Of a stretch of DNA of 64,000 nucleotides, positions 34,001 through 42,510 are shown piece after piece; the stretch's first letter is position 1; each line of letters opens with the position of its first letter. The translations under genes were made by a program, and so were the position numbers. The notes under the pieces are model-generated. The model was not told the origin of the DNA. It worked only from the letters and a program-made list of their open reading frames with translations, and ran no database searches. The DNA is from Salvelinus alpinus (lineage: Eukaryota; Chordata; Actinopteri; Salmoniformes; Salmonidae), in contig NC_092090.1 in NCBI RefSeq assembly GCF_045679555.1, positions 28,327,702 through 28,391,701 on the forward strand. Direction: 5' to 3'.

Positions 34001-36045
34001 CATATTTTACAATGACGGCCTAGGAACAGTGGGTTAACTGCCTTGTTCAGGGGAAGAACGACAGATTTTTACCTTGTCAGCTCGGGGATTCAATCTAGCA
34101 ACCTTTCGGTTACTGGCCCAACTGTCACGTTCCTGACCTATTTTATGTTATTTTTGTATAGGTTTAGAGGGTCAGGGCGTGAGTTGGGGTGGGCATTATA
34201 TGTTTTGTGTTTCATTGTTTAGGTCACTTGTAATTAGCCTTATATGGTTCTCAATCAGAGACAGGTGTTTGACGTTTTCCTCTGATTGAGAACCATATAT
34301 AGGTTGGCTGTTTCACACTGTTTGTTTGTGGGTGATTGTCTTCCGTGTCTGTGTCTGTGCACCACACGGGGCTGTTTTCGGTTTGTTCGTTTTATGTAGT
34401 CTATTCCTGTTCGTGAGTTCTTTCGTGTCTGTATGTAAGTTCCATGTTCAGGTTTCGTCTACGTCGTTTGTTATTTTGATTATTTCAAGTATAGTTCGTG
34501 TCAGTGTTCGTCGCTTGTAAATAAATTCATTATGTCATATCACAACGCTGCGCCTTGGTCGAATCACTACTCCTCCTCTTCGTATGAAGTTGGTGTAATT
34601 CCGTTACACCAACGCTCTAACCTCTAGGCTACTCCGCCTCTTCGTTAACTTGACAGGAATACCCACCAGCGGCCTCTCATATCAGTCGAGAGGTAGAAAA
34701 GGTAGAAAAAGGTAGTACAGTACATATCTGAAATATGGATAGTTTTGATATCCAGCACCTGCTCAAAGGCATTGGATGGGTGTAGGGCTGGGCAATAGGG
34801 CCAAAATCTCATATCCCGATATAGGTAATTTCATATCCCGATAACGATACACATCATGATATAGCATATTTTCTGTAATAAATAAATAGCTTATATTAAA
34901 TGACCACATGTAAAGGCCTATTTCTGTTTACATTTTGAATTATACTCAACAAATAAATGGTACTTACTCATATTTGATTATTTCTCCTTTTATTTAGAAC
35001 CTTTGTGCAAAGTTTCAACTAAAATATAAATGTATAAAATCTTAAAAGGTAAATAGAATACACTTCAACTATAGTTGCAAACAAAATAAAAATAGGTCTA
35101 ATATATATATATATATTGGGGGGCTTGCCTGTTTTGCATGTTATTTTGGCATTAATACATGTTACATATCAATTTGTATTTGGTACCTTGGGTCAAGTGT
35201 TAGCACCAACTCACGAAACTCCTGTTTCGCGACCGTGTAAATTGGGGCCATGTCTTTGCAGATGTAAGTTGTAACGGCAGCAGTTATCTCCTTCCATCTT
35301 CGTGATTCTTTGCCATGGTGTGCCGCGGGCAAACGCCTCTTGCAACGTCTGAGTCGGGGGTTTGTTTTGAGCACTCGACTGTACTTGTTTGGGTCTCATC
35401 TGTAGACTCTCTCCGTACTGTTTCACATGATTCTTGCGTAGGTGGTAAAAGAGGTTAGTGGTGTTTGAGCCTGTTGTCGGGACCGGCCTGCGGCATATTT
35501 TGCAGAGGACGGTTTTCTGGTCTGTGTCAGACTTTTCATACCCAAACGACGTCCATGCGACCGAAGTAGCTCCGCTTTTAGGTACGAGCTCCGTGTCTCT
35601 GTGCTCTGTGTCACGTTCACTCTCCTCCGTGTTTGTTTGTGTTACAATTTTTTCCGTGTGGAAGAACGCAAAGTGTCGTCCAATTGACAAAAGATATTGC
35701 CGTAAAGAGTGTGATTTGCGACACAACGAAATAAACGATAGAGCATAATATGAAGCGATAGATGTTTATCTATCATCACACGATATATATCGTCATATCG
35801 CCCAACCCTAGATGGGTGTATATAATATTTTCCTTCACAAATGTCCAGCTACTGCAGTTCACTGAGTCTATCTCTCTCCCTCGGTGTTGTAGGACTGTGG
35901 CCTCCAGCTAAACGACGAGGAGGGTCACCGCTGTTACCCCCTGGATTGCCACCTGCTCTGTCACGGCTGCCACATCCGCAGGCTAAAGGTCCCGGTGCCC
36001 GCCCACCCGCCCCCCAGCTACCCACTACACGTCACTGAGCTGTGA
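8496..36045 (+). CDS. wtip: Wilms tumor protein 1-interacting protein (WTIP), three-LIM Ajuba/Zyxin family; 8 coding exons
   Basis: Exons: 8496-10011, 23845-23946, 30104-30171, 31997-32059, 32307-32437, 32598-32649, 33197-33265, 35893-36045. All junctions are GT-AG and in phase, giving 2154 bp and 717 residues. The C-terminal third is three tandem LIM zinc-binding domains: LIM1 about 508-560 ([16 protein letters not shown]...YCEEDF), LIM2 about 573-626 ([11 protein letters not shown]...YCVKDYH), LIM3 about 633-697 ([12 protein letters not shown]...CHGCH). Family members are adaptors that shuttle between junctions and nucleus, bind LATS kinases in Hippo signalling and act as co-repressors. The C-terminal HVTEL is the PDZ ligand characteristic of WTIP and separates it from AJUBA and LIMD1. 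The nearby gpi repeats the human WTIP-GPI neighbourhood. No lesions seen. The 13.8-kb first intron and the others are rich in transposons. Confidence 0.93.
9009..9660 (+). repeat. wtip: Degenerate SPRSS-coding repeat array in wtip exon 1
   Basis: A short coding motif (S-P-R-S-S, with agycccmggtccag-like DNA) recurs about every 45-75 bp through roughly 650 bp. Spacer residues are Ser/Thr/Tyr rich. The DNA copies differ at synonymous positions, so it is an old protein repeat and not a recent tandem duplication. Confidence 0.75.
10012..12982 (+). other. wtip: wtip intron 1, proximal part
   Basis: No gene recognised. Holds a GA/CA microsatellite (11925-11962) and a GC-richer patch (11960-12290). 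Open frames on both strands of the patch (about 11735-12330) have no recognisable domain and are probably compositional. Confidence 0.5.
11925..11962. repeat. (GA)n-(CA)n microsatellite
   Basis: A GA run passes directly into an uninterrupted CA run. It lies in wtip intron 1. Confidence 0.95.
13216..13685. repeat. Fold-back pair of 50-bp tandem repeats
   Basis: The left arm (13216-13345) has about 2.6 copies of TTTGTTAACACAATCTACTC + AATTYRCTCATAAAACAGTAGGCKAAT. The right arm (13480-13685) has four copies of the same 50-bp unit in reverse orientation. The arms are separated by about 135 bp of unrelated sequence. Units differ at a few positions (GTTAAC/GATAAC, GAGC-AAATT/CAATT/GAATT). Confidence 0.9.
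13707..13728. repeat. Short perfect GC hairpin
   Basis: GCGCGGGCC-TAGT-GGCCCGCGC: a 9-bp perfect stem with a 4-base loop. It lies directly after the fold-back array inside the hAT-type element. Confidence 0.8.
14927..17115 (+). other. wtip: wtip intron 1 sequence; only a SINE remnant seen
   Basis: Mostly unclassified. A degraded SINE piece, minus orientation, lies at about 16490-16550 (CAATGCTCTAACCGCTAGGC). Nothing else was assigned. Confidence 0.4.
17120..17615. repeat. Unclassified interspersed repeat, same family as 26030-27415
   Basis: CTTGTTAATCTAACTGCACT, TGTCCGATTTAT and TTTACAGCGAAAGCATGCCA closely match the reverse complement of about 27200-27270 (CTTGTTAATCTACCCATCG, TGTCCGATTTAAAAA, TTTACAGCGAAAACACAAC). 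The two copies are in opposite orientation. I recall this as a common salmonid repeat; no protein was recognised. Confidence 0.55.
18501..19459. mobile_element. Non-autonomous hAT-type element, 959 bp
   Basis: Inverted ends CAGAGTGCGAATTACA and TACAATTCGCACTCTG, flanked by the exact 8-bp duplication ATGTCATA (18493-18500 and 19460-19467). Inside are an inverted pair around CTCACCGGAGAAAGCATCC / GGATGCTTTCTCCGGTGAG (about 18628 and 18748) and a perfect 16-bp hairpin at 19002-19041. Part of its interior also occurs at 56058-56215. No transposase. Confidence 0.85.
19002..19041. repeat. Perfect 16-bp inverted repeat (hairpin)
   Basis: GCGTTTCGGCTGCATG (19002-19017) and its exact complement CATGCAGCCGAAACGC (19026-19041), separated by 8 bases. 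It lies inside the 18501-19459 element. Confidence 0.9.
19479..19742. mobile_element. AATTC-rich hAT-type MITE, copy 1
   Basis: Inverted ends CAGGGAAGGGGTCAATTC and CAGAATTGACCCCAACACAG enclose a low-complexity GAATTGAATT-type interior. It is the same family as 31490-31831. The flanking duplication is not clear here. Confidence 0.65.
19952..21935. mobile_element. hAT-type element, about 2 kb, carrying a Tc1 deletion derivative
   Basis: Ends CAGGGGTGCAACTTT and AAAGTTACGCCCCTG are inverted repeats. Flanks ATAAAACT (19944-19951) and ATGAAACT (21936-21943) match at 7 of 8 bases. Subterminal AGAAGTGGGGGGGACAT (left) pairs with ATGTGGGGGGGACATGT (right). No hAT transposase was found. A 229-bp Tc1-type element sits about 50 bp inside the left end. 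Confidence 0.75.
20002..20230. mobile_element. Tc1-like element, internally deleted, both ends present
   Basis: Left end CCAGTCAAAAGTTTGGACAC; right end GTGTCCAAACTTTGGACTAG + TACTGTA. Only about 150 bp of interior remain (for example GATTTGTTTAACACTTTTTT), shared with 42250-42455. No coding capacity. Confidence 0.8.
21936..22928 (+). other. wtip: wtip intron 1 sequence, nothing recognised
   Basis: No gene, RNA or repeat was confidently identified. Confidence 0.4.
22929..23066 (+). mobile_element. tRNA-derived SINE, first part (interrupted)
   Basis: tRNA-like head with A box (GGTAGCCTAGCGGTTAAG) and B box (GGTTCGAATCC), then CCTTGAGCAAGGCACTTAAC and CCTGTAA. The SINE resumes after an insertion at 23751 (CCTGTAAGTTGCTCT...ATGACTAAAATGT). 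Confidence 0.75.
23067..23750. mobile_element. GC-ended DNA element inserted in a SINE
   Basis: Splits the SINE exactly, with CCTGTAA repeated on both sides (23060-23066 and 23751-23757). Ends are GC rich: CACGGAACCCAAACCGGCTG on the left and GCGAGCGGTGTGGTCAG on the right, weakly inverted relative to each other. No protein seen. Probably a non-autonomous hAT-like element. Confidence 0.6.
23751..23808 (+). mobile_element. tRNA-derived SINE, second part
   Basis: Continues the SINE body (GTTGCTCTGCCTAATGACTA then AAATGTCAATGTAAAAT) after the insertion. It ends about 36 bp before the wtip exon 2 acceptor. Confidence 0.6.
24195..24241. repeat. (GT)n microsatellite, imperfect
   Basis: Imperfect GT/GC-rich run in wtip intron 2. 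Confidence 0.8.
24250..26020 (+). other. wtip: wtip intron 2, proximal part
   Basis: Apart from the CA tract (25217-25347) nothing was recognised. Open frames over the CA tract are low complexity. Confidence 0.4.
25217..25347. repeat. (CA)n-rich microsatellite tract
   Basis: Several CA runs separated by short interruptions, in wtip intron 2. Confidence 0.9.
26030..27415 (-). repeat. Interspersed repeat of about 1.4 kb with an internal duplication
   Basis: Same family as 17120-17615, opposite orientation. A segment is present twice: GGACATTATCGAACAAAACA ... TGATGAAGATCATCAAAGGT at about 26640-26720 and GCACATTATCGAACAAAAC ... the same GATGAAGATCATCAAAGGT at about 27030-27110, each followed by related sequence. 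The right edge reads GGGGTTCCGCTAGCGGAAC, a short palindrome. No protein recognised. Confidence 0.6.
27420..30103 (+). other. wtip: wtip intron 2, distal part
   Basis: No gene or transposon recognised. Contains a poly-G tract (28638-28666). A 124-codon open frame at 28670-29044 has no recognisable domain. Confidence 0.4.
28638..28666. repeat. Poly-G tract
   Basis: Almost pure G run, interrupted once by T, in wtip intron 2. Confidence 0.9.
31490..31831. mobile_element. AATTC-rich hAT-type MITE, copy 2, with exact 8-bp duplication
   Basis: Ends CAGGGTTGGGGTCAATTCC and GGAATTAACCCCAACCCTG; flanking duplication TCTCAAAC exact on both sides (31482-31489 and 31832-31839). The interior is a low-complexity GGAATTGAATT-type array. 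Lies in wtip intron 3. Confidence 0.88.
34008..34640 (-). mobile_element. HpaI-type SINE split by a solo LTR-like element
   Basis: The SINE (minus orientation) reads ACAATGACGGCCTAGGAACA ... GGTTACTGGCCCAAC at 34008-34122, then resumes at 34609 with CCAACGCTCTAACCTCTAGG. Removing 34123-34608 and one CCAAC copy restores a normal SINE. Confidence 0.8.
34123..34608 (+). mobile_element. Solo LTR-like element, 486 bp, 5-bp duplication
   Basis: Begins TGTCACG and ends CGTTACA, flanked by the exact 5-bp duplication CCAAC (34118-34122 and 34609-34613). TG...CA ends, a 5-bp duplication and an internal AATAAA (about 34520) suit a solo LTR in plus orientation. A central hairpin (about 34242-34300) pairs TGGTTCTCAATCAGAG with CTCTGATTGAGAACCA. 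Related copies lie at 52514-52902 and from 63699. A non-autonomous DNA element is the alternative. Confidence 0.7.
34783..35810 (-). mobile_element. hAT transposon deletion copy with BED-finger transposase remnant
   Basis: Ends TAGGGCTGGGCAATA and ATATCGCCCAACCCTA; exact 8-bp duplication GATGGGTG (34775-34782 and 35811-35818). The minus strand at 35211-35726 encodes a BED-type zinc finger ([10 protein letters not shown] ... [10 protein letters not shown]). After a frame change, 35162-35374 encodes the following transposase segment ([20 protein letters not shown]). The catalytic and dimerisation parts are absent, so it is a 5' fragment of a ZBED/hAT transposase and not functional. Lies in wtip intron 7, ending 82 bp before exon 8. 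Confidence 0.85.
35211..35726 (-). pseudogene. BED zinc-finger part of a hAT transposase, frame-shifted and truncated
   Basis: 171-codon frame. A BED finger at roughly residues 55-100 has the C-x2-C ... H-x4-H pattern (CKIC ... HLRKNH) preceded by [15 protein letters not shown]-type sequence. The continuing transposase is in another frame from about 35330 downward and then lost at the element end. BED fingers bind transposon ends. Confidence 0.75.
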
Positions 36046-36273
36046 GAGGGCAGGGTCGGCGAGGAACCAACCCCAACCCACCGCTGACCCGCCTCCCAGG
36101 TGACCTGAGACAACAAAGAAGAAGGAATCCCCCGCCCACGGAATCCCGGGAACTTCGGAACAGACAGACCCTGGGAGACTTCGCTCTCTACTTGCCGGCC
36201 GTGCCCTGGGGAGAGGAGATATACAGGGCAATGGACAAGTCACAAGACCGGGCTGGGAGAGAGTCCACGTCTC

Positions 36274-36293
36274 TCTCTCTCTCTCTCTCATCA
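36274..36293. repeat. (TC)n microsatellite
   Basis: Pure CT run in the presumed wtip 3' UTR. Confidence 0.85.
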
Positions 36294-36547
36294 GTTTTTT
36301 TCTCCCTCCTTCCTCCTTTTGGTCTGTGAACAGTGAAGCAGGCCGAGGCCCCAGCCCACCCAGATGCCCTGGCTGACGTCAGCACCGTGACCCCTGCACA
36401 TTCATCACAGTGGGGACTGGCCTGGATGGAGGGAGGGGGCCACTCTCTCTCTATCCCTCTCTCCATCGATCTCTTTTTTCCTCCCTTTCTGTTTTCTTCA
36501 TTCCTTCGCACTGAAGCCCAATGCCATGATGCATTTACTGCTCCTCT

Positions 36548-36550
<3 letters not shown>

Positions 36551-36578
<28 letters not shown>

Positions 36579-36579
36579 C
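36551..36579. repeat. (AG)n microsatellite
   Basis: Pure AG run in the presumed wtip 3' UTR. It could pair with the upstream CT run. Confidence 0.9.
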
Positions 36580-37478
36580 AGGACAGCGTCTCTGCTAGGA
36601 GGCTGGGAGGCCATGAAACAGGCCGCTACATAACATTCCAGCACTGTCTGGCAGGGTTAGAGGGTTGGACATGCTGTGCCTTCAGAGTGGCCTTCCACTG
36701 AGAAACCTCACCGCATGGTGACAGTGACAATGCCACAGTCCAGCTAGCTACGGCTCCTTTTGGCTATGCAAGGGTACCGAGTCTACCAGCAACAACCCGA
36801 GCTCCTTCATGTGACTCTGTGACACACTCTCCTGTACCATCCCTTTGCTCCAGTGCTACTTGGCATAGCGGATGTTTGTGGCACCGCATGCGCTGTCAGT
36901 AGCCACAGCGCTAGCCTGGGCTGGCACTCATTCCACTTAGCAGTCTTAGAAGACGTGACCTCGAGAGATTCACAAGCAGTGTCTCAACGATTATATAATG
37001 AGAAAAAAAGTTAGAAGCACGTAGATTGTCTTTTATACATGCCTATATATTTTGCAGACATTTTCCACTAGAAGTGTAGTGTATTTTTTTGCTGCATTAT
37101 TATCAAATGGAATCGGAGGCCAAACGAGCTGTCACAGTCTTAACGGTCCTCTGAAGGGTATTGGTCCGTTGTTTAATTTCTCCTCAAGGACACGTCCTAG
37201 AGGCCCCTGTGTTCTCGCTCTGCTTGGTCATGCGATCCACAGACCTGTTAACATGTACAGTTCCACACACTGGTTATTTGACCCATATGGTAGCACTGAG
37301 TAAGTGAGTGTCTGACCATCGAGAGTCCCCACATATCCTCCTCATGCAGACGTTACTGTGTCATACCTACTGGTTGATCTGATTGTCTGGTTGGTTGTGG
37401 GAGTTGCTGGTCCAAACCGTGTCCCTGGAGAATCCATCCCCCGTGTTTTCCCTCGCTGGTTGTGTTGTTGTGTGCGTC

Positions 37479-37499
37479 TGTGTGTGTGTGTGTGTGTGT
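37479..37499. repeat. (TG)n microsatellite
   Basis: Pure TG run just upstream of the Tc1-type relic. Confidence 0.85.
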
Positions 37500-37515
37500 T
37501 AGTCTGTTGGTCTAT

Positions 37516-38010
37516 AGACACTGAGTGTACAAAACATTAAGAACTGCTCTTTCCATGACATAGACTGACCAGGTGAATCCAGGTGATGTCACTTGTTAAA
37601 TACACTTCAATCAGTGTAGTTGAAGACAGGTTAAACTGGATTTTTAAGCCTTGAGACAATTGAGACATGGATTGTGTATATGTGCCATTCAGAGGGTGAA
37701 TGGGCAAGACAAAATATTTAAGTGCCTTTGAACGGGTTATGGTGTAGGTGTCAGGCGCACCGGTTTGTGTCAAAGACTGTAATGGTGCTGGGTTTTTCCC
37801 GTGTATATCAAGAATGGTCCACCAGCCAAAGGACATCCAGCCAACTTGACACAACTGTGGGAAGCATTAGAGCCAACATGGACCAGCATCCCTGCAGAAC
37901 ACTTTTGACACCTTGTAGAGTCCATGCCCCGATGAATTGAGGCTGTTCTGAGTGCAAACGGGGTGTAACTCAATATTAGGAAGGTGTTCTTAATGTTTGG
38001 TATACTCAGT
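37516..38010. mobile_element. Tc1/mariner-like non-autonomous relic, copy 1
   Basis: Ends ACACTGAGTGTACAAAACAT and ATGTTTGGTATACTCAGTGT are imperfect inverted repeats. The body includes AGTGCCTTTGAACGGG and GGTCCACCAGCCAAAGGACA, shared with 46160-46530. No intact transposase. Confidence 0.7.
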
Positions 38011-38020
38011 GTGTACAGAA

Positions 38021-38046
38021 GTGTGTGTGTGTGTGTGTGTGTGTGT
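38021..38046. repeat. (GT)n microsatellite
   Basis: Pure GT run after the Tc1-type relic. Confidence 0.9.
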
Positions 38047-39008
38047 GCACCAGTGGCAGTGCCATGGTGCATGTACCTTGTTGAGTGAGCAGGACAACGG
38101 CCACCCAGCTCCACAAAACGACCCATGCTCTCTCAATCTCTCTCCAACAGAAAGGATGGGTTAAGGTTCTGACTCAGGCCTACCCAGTACCTGCTCACAG
38201 TAGCCTAGTCAGAGGAACTGTCCTCTCATACTACTGAATCTAACAGACAAGGAGGCTGACGTAGAGATTACGGAGAGGAGGGGCCGACACAGGCATCATG
38301 TGCTTTCTGATGTATCCCTCGATGAGATTCTTTGGAATGTAATTATTAGTGTATGTTTGGCAAACTGTTGTTTATTTTTTGCTCTGCTCCCAGTTATACA
38401 TTTGCAAAAGTGAAAAGGCTAGTATCCCTGGAGTACATGTTTTTGCTGGGAAATTCCCTTTGATGGTAGATAAACTGAATCTCAGCATAGTATGATGAGA
38501 CTCCTAGTCAAGGAATGTGTAATATACTTGAAGAATGAGGCAATGGCATTTTCTGAACTGTAGTTTGAATAGTACAATAAGACCCACTCATATCAATCTC
38601 AAATCATTTTTCATTAAAGCAGAACATTTTTAAACTTGACAAGAGTTGATCCCCTTTAACGATGTCTTAATACACCTCTTTTTAAAAATACTACTTCAAT
38701 TCCATTTCTATTGCATAGCACACAGCTAGTTTCCCCATACCTGTGCATAAAGAGGCTAGTTATTCTTTCATCATAAATCACTCTGAAAGTGAAGTCTTCT
38801 CTCTCCTACCAGTAGTTTTCAATAAGCACATATGACACCTCTGTCACATCACTTTTGTATCACTTTTGTATAAGTGTTTGATTACCTAGATGGTTCATAA
38901 AAAAGGAAACTAGATTTATTTATCTAAACATGAAAAAGTCAAAAGTTATTTAATGTATTAAAAATTGGGACGTATCATTTAACTGTAGATGATATAATCT
39001 GCTTTTTA

Positions 39009-39014
39009 AATAAA
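39009..39014 (+). terminator. wtip: Candidate wtip polyadenylation signal
   Basis: AATAAA followed by a GT-rich stretch (AAAGTGGTTTTGTAG), the usual downstream element pattern. Confidence 0.45.
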
Positions 39015-39030
39015 GTGGTTTTGTAGCTAA

Positions 39031-40630
39031 CTTAAACCAAATGATGATGTATTTTTGTTGTTGAATGTGAAGTCATATGATAATTTCTATCCAAATGATG
39101 GCACTTTGTTGAACTACAACACAAATACCTTGTTACCATACTATTACCATGTTATTACCATTTTATTGCATGCTGTAATGTAGTGCTACCATTGGACATA
39201 AATCAACAACGAAATGTGGTAAACCTGGGAAGGATATGGGAATGATTTAGCCTGAACTTGGGAGTGATATGGACAACTGACTTTCCCGTGGCCGTGCCTT
39301 GTCTCCCTGTGGAGAAGATGGATGCTTACAAAGATGAAAAATCCCAGCTCTGGATGAAAGTCCCATGCTGTTGTTCATGCCTTCCAGTTACCTCTGTGTA
39401 CTCAGAGATGTTTGTTCTAGAAAGATATCATCGTCAGATCAGAGCTACTGCAATTGTGGTGTGTAATTACATCCCCGCACGCAAGTCTCTCCAGCAAGTG
39501 GTGTGATGGAGGATCCCTCAGAGAGCAGAGCAGAGAGCAGCCCCCACCGTGGTATGTACAGTATGATAGCTCTGCTCCTGACAGTCATCACCGATAGGGC
39601 AGTCTCTGGGGTATTGTTGGCTCTGGAAGTAAACAGTCCATCTGCACTTTACTGGAATCAGAGGCCATATGTATCAAGCATCTCAGACTGCGATTGGTGA
39701 CATCATTTTCCCATTTGCCCATTGTGATCTATAAGGCAAAACGGATCCTAAATCAGCACTCCTATTCTGAGACGCTTGATAATTACAGCCCCAGACCCAC
39801 ACTACTGGGCTTGTCATGGTTACTAAGTTTTAGTTATGATGAGTTGGGGTTGACCATCAACTCACTCAACAAGTTCTGAATCATAAAACGAGATAGAAGC
39901 ATCTAACACAGACAATCGGCTCTGGGTCTGTTTCTGCTCATTTACCCTTTGTTTTCTGTCTATAATCAGGTTTAAATAACACGACAGGGATTATAAACCG
40001 AATCAAATTAGCAAACTGTCTAGATGAACAAGAAGATGGCACCCCCACGGTTTCCTATTGTACAAGTGAGAGGATTTAAGACTCTTAAATTAGCGTCCTG
40101 TTGGACTACATTTGTGCCAATTGGAGCATAAAGTAGGATGATTACTGTAATGCTCCTCTTAAACTCTTTAAGTGAATGAATCCCCCAGCTCTATAATACC
40201 TCACAATAACCACACGCCTGGAGGAGGACCCTCAAGTACACTGTACAAATACCACACAGTCACACATTTGGCCTATGGAGATTTGGTTTGCAAAAATAAG
40301 TGGTGTTTGATATATTTGTCTTTGTGACAGTCTCTGAGGTTGTTAAGTGTGTGTCATCCCACTTGACAATTTATCATTGATCTTTTGGCATCACATTAGG
40401 TCAGAAATAATCACATAAGCAGATACTTAAAAAAAAAAAATCACTATTTGCTGAGATTGCAGCATGAGATTCTCTGAGATGACTTGTATTCCTTCATTTG
40501 GGTCATGTCATGCTCATGATTAGATGTTTATAGAGAAGTAATAATACTTTTACATTTGTAAAGAACTTTTCATTATAGATGAAAAATCTCAAAGTGCATA
40601 AAATAAAATATAAAATATAAATAATACAAT
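39031..40630. other. Intergenic, nothing recognised
   Basis: Between wtip and gpi (convergent). Short open frames at 39258-39879 show no known domain. Confidence 0.4.
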
Positions 40631-40930
40631 GACTATGAGGTTAAAGTGCAGACTGTCAGCTTTAATTTAAAGATATTGTCATCCATATCGGGTGAACCGT
40701 TTAGAAATTACAGTTCTTTTGTACATAGTCCCTATTTAATGGGACCAAAAGTATTGGGACAAATTCACTTATACAGTATGTGTATTGAAGAAGTCAAAAG
40801 TTTAGTATTTGGTCCCATATTCCTAGCACACAATGACTACATCAACCTTGTGACAACAAATTTGTTGGATTCATTTGCTGTTTGTTTTGGTTGTGTTTCA
40901 GATTATTTTGTGCCCAATAGAAATGAATGG
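40630..40930. mobile_element. Tc1-like relic
   Basis: CTTTAATTTAAAGATATTGT, GGGTGAACCGTTTAGAAATT and GGGACCAAAAGTATTGGGAC are typical of the degraded right part of fish Tc1 elements (from memory). No usable reading frame. Confidence 0.5.
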
Positions 40931-41519
40931 TAAATAATGTATTGTGTCATTTTGGAGTCACTTTAATTGTAAATAAGAATATAATATGTTTCCAAACACT
41001 TCTATATTAATGTGGATGTCAACATTTTCTTGAATCAACGTGAATGTTGAAATCAACTTGGATAACAACATTGAAGAGGGTAGAACACAGAGAGGTGATC
41101 AGCTCAGACAACTGTATTAAAAGAGACTGTGTTGGTTTTAAGGGGGCGATAGATTAGTATCACACTGGGGGGATTGGGAGATTTAGGGTCCTTTCACATA
41201 CAGTATGACTGTATGGATCTTAGAGCGTTTGGTACCCTAATCTGTGCTATTAAGCACATGCGAAACGCAAACTAACCCTGTCTGAAACAAATTCAGGACC
41301 TGCGTGAGTAGCAGTTCCAAGATCCAGGACTAGAGTACCAGGTATTGTGACACGGCAGCGCGAGTTGCATGGAACTTTTTGCCCGTTGTAAATGAGCTAC
41401 CCACTGGACACACATGTCATTTCAATGTCTAGTTTTAGTTTACATTTGGTTGAGTTGTCAACTAATGTGAATTCAACATGACATCAACAAAACATTTCTC
41501 CATGTCACTGGATTTAGGT

Positions 41520-41755
41520 GAAAAGTTTTACAACTGCGACCTGGCCAAGATAAAGCAAAGCAGTGCGACACAAACAACAACACAGGGTTATACATGGAAT
41601 AAAAAAATATACAGTCAATAATACAATAGAGAAAGTCTATATACAGTGTGTGCAAATGAGGTAGGATAAGGGGGGTGAGGCAATAAATAGGCCATAGTGG
41701 CGGCATTATTACAGTATGGAAAATTAAACACTAGGGTGATGTGCAGAAGATGAGT
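41520..41755 (-). mobile_element. 3' fragment of the RSg-1-like LINE
   Basis: ACAACTGCGACCTGGCCAAG, AAGCAAAGCAGTGCGACACA and TATACAGTGTGTGCAAATGA match 1470-1700 nearly base for base. It lacks the extreme 3' tail. Confidence 0.8.
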
Positions 41756-42455
41756 TGTGTTTGTTACTTGAACTCTGTGAAGCATTTATTTGGGCTTTAA
41801 TCAGAGGTGCAGTTATTCTAATGAATTTATCCTCTGCAGCAGAGGTAACTCTGGGTCTTCCTTTCCTGTGATGGTCCTCATGAGAGCCAGTTTCATTATG
41901 GCGCTTGATGGATTTTACGACTGCACTTGAAGAAACGTAAAAATGTCTTAATTTTCCGCATTGACTGACCTTCATGTCTTAAAGTAATGATGGACTGTCG
42001 TTTCTCTTTGCTTATTTGAGCTGTTCTTGCCATAATATGAACTTGGCATTTTACCAAATAAGGCTATCTTCTGCACACCATCTCTACCTTGTCATAGCAC
42101 AACTGATTGTCTCAAACACATAAAATAAATTACACAAATGAAGTTTTAACAAGGCACACCTGTTAATTGAAATGCATTCCAGGTGACTACCTCGCGAAGC
42201 TGGTTGAGAGAATGCCAAGAGTGTGCAAAGCTTGTCATCAAGGCAAAGGGTGGCTACTTTGAAGAATCTCAAATATAAAATATATTTTGATTTGTTTAAC
42301 ACTTTTTTGGTTATTACATGATTCCATATGTGTTATTTCCTAGTTTTGATGTCTTCATTATTATTCTACAATGTAGAAAATAGTTTTTAAAAAATAAAGG
42401 AAAACCATTGAATGAGTAGGTGTGTCCAAACTTTTGACTGGTACTGTATATATTT
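41756..42455 (-). mobile_element. Tc1-like element, partial, with N-terminal transposase remnant
   Basis: On the minus strand the end CAGTACCAGTCAAAAGTTTG is followed by the same subterminal sequence as 20002-20230, then GTGCAAAGCTTGTCATCAAG-type Tc1 sequence and a remnant of the transposase DNA-binding part (41724-41975): VVKSIKRHNETGSHEDHHRK GRPRVTSAAEDKF. Later transposase sequence is missing. Confidence 0.8.
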
Positions 42456-42510
42456 TTTTAATAAAAAATATTATGTCCCCCCCACTTCTAAATCCAACGT
42501 TGCGCCCCTG
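42456..42510 (-). mobile_element. Left end of a hAT-type element joined to the Tc1 copy
   Basis: Reverse complement begins CAGGGGCGCAACGTTGGAT then AGAAGTGGGGGGGACATAA, the same terminus as 19952-20000, and runs directly into the Tc1 end. Confidence 0.75.

Larger units (their letters stand above)
36046..39030 (+). other. wtip: Presumed wtip 3' UTR
   Basis: Follows the TGA at 36043-36045. Includes TC and GA microsatellites, GT runs and a Tc1-type relic (37516-38010). AATAAA at 39009-39014 is the best candidate polyadenylation signal, implying a 3' UTR of about 3 kb (inference; earlier sites are possible). Confidence 0.5.
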
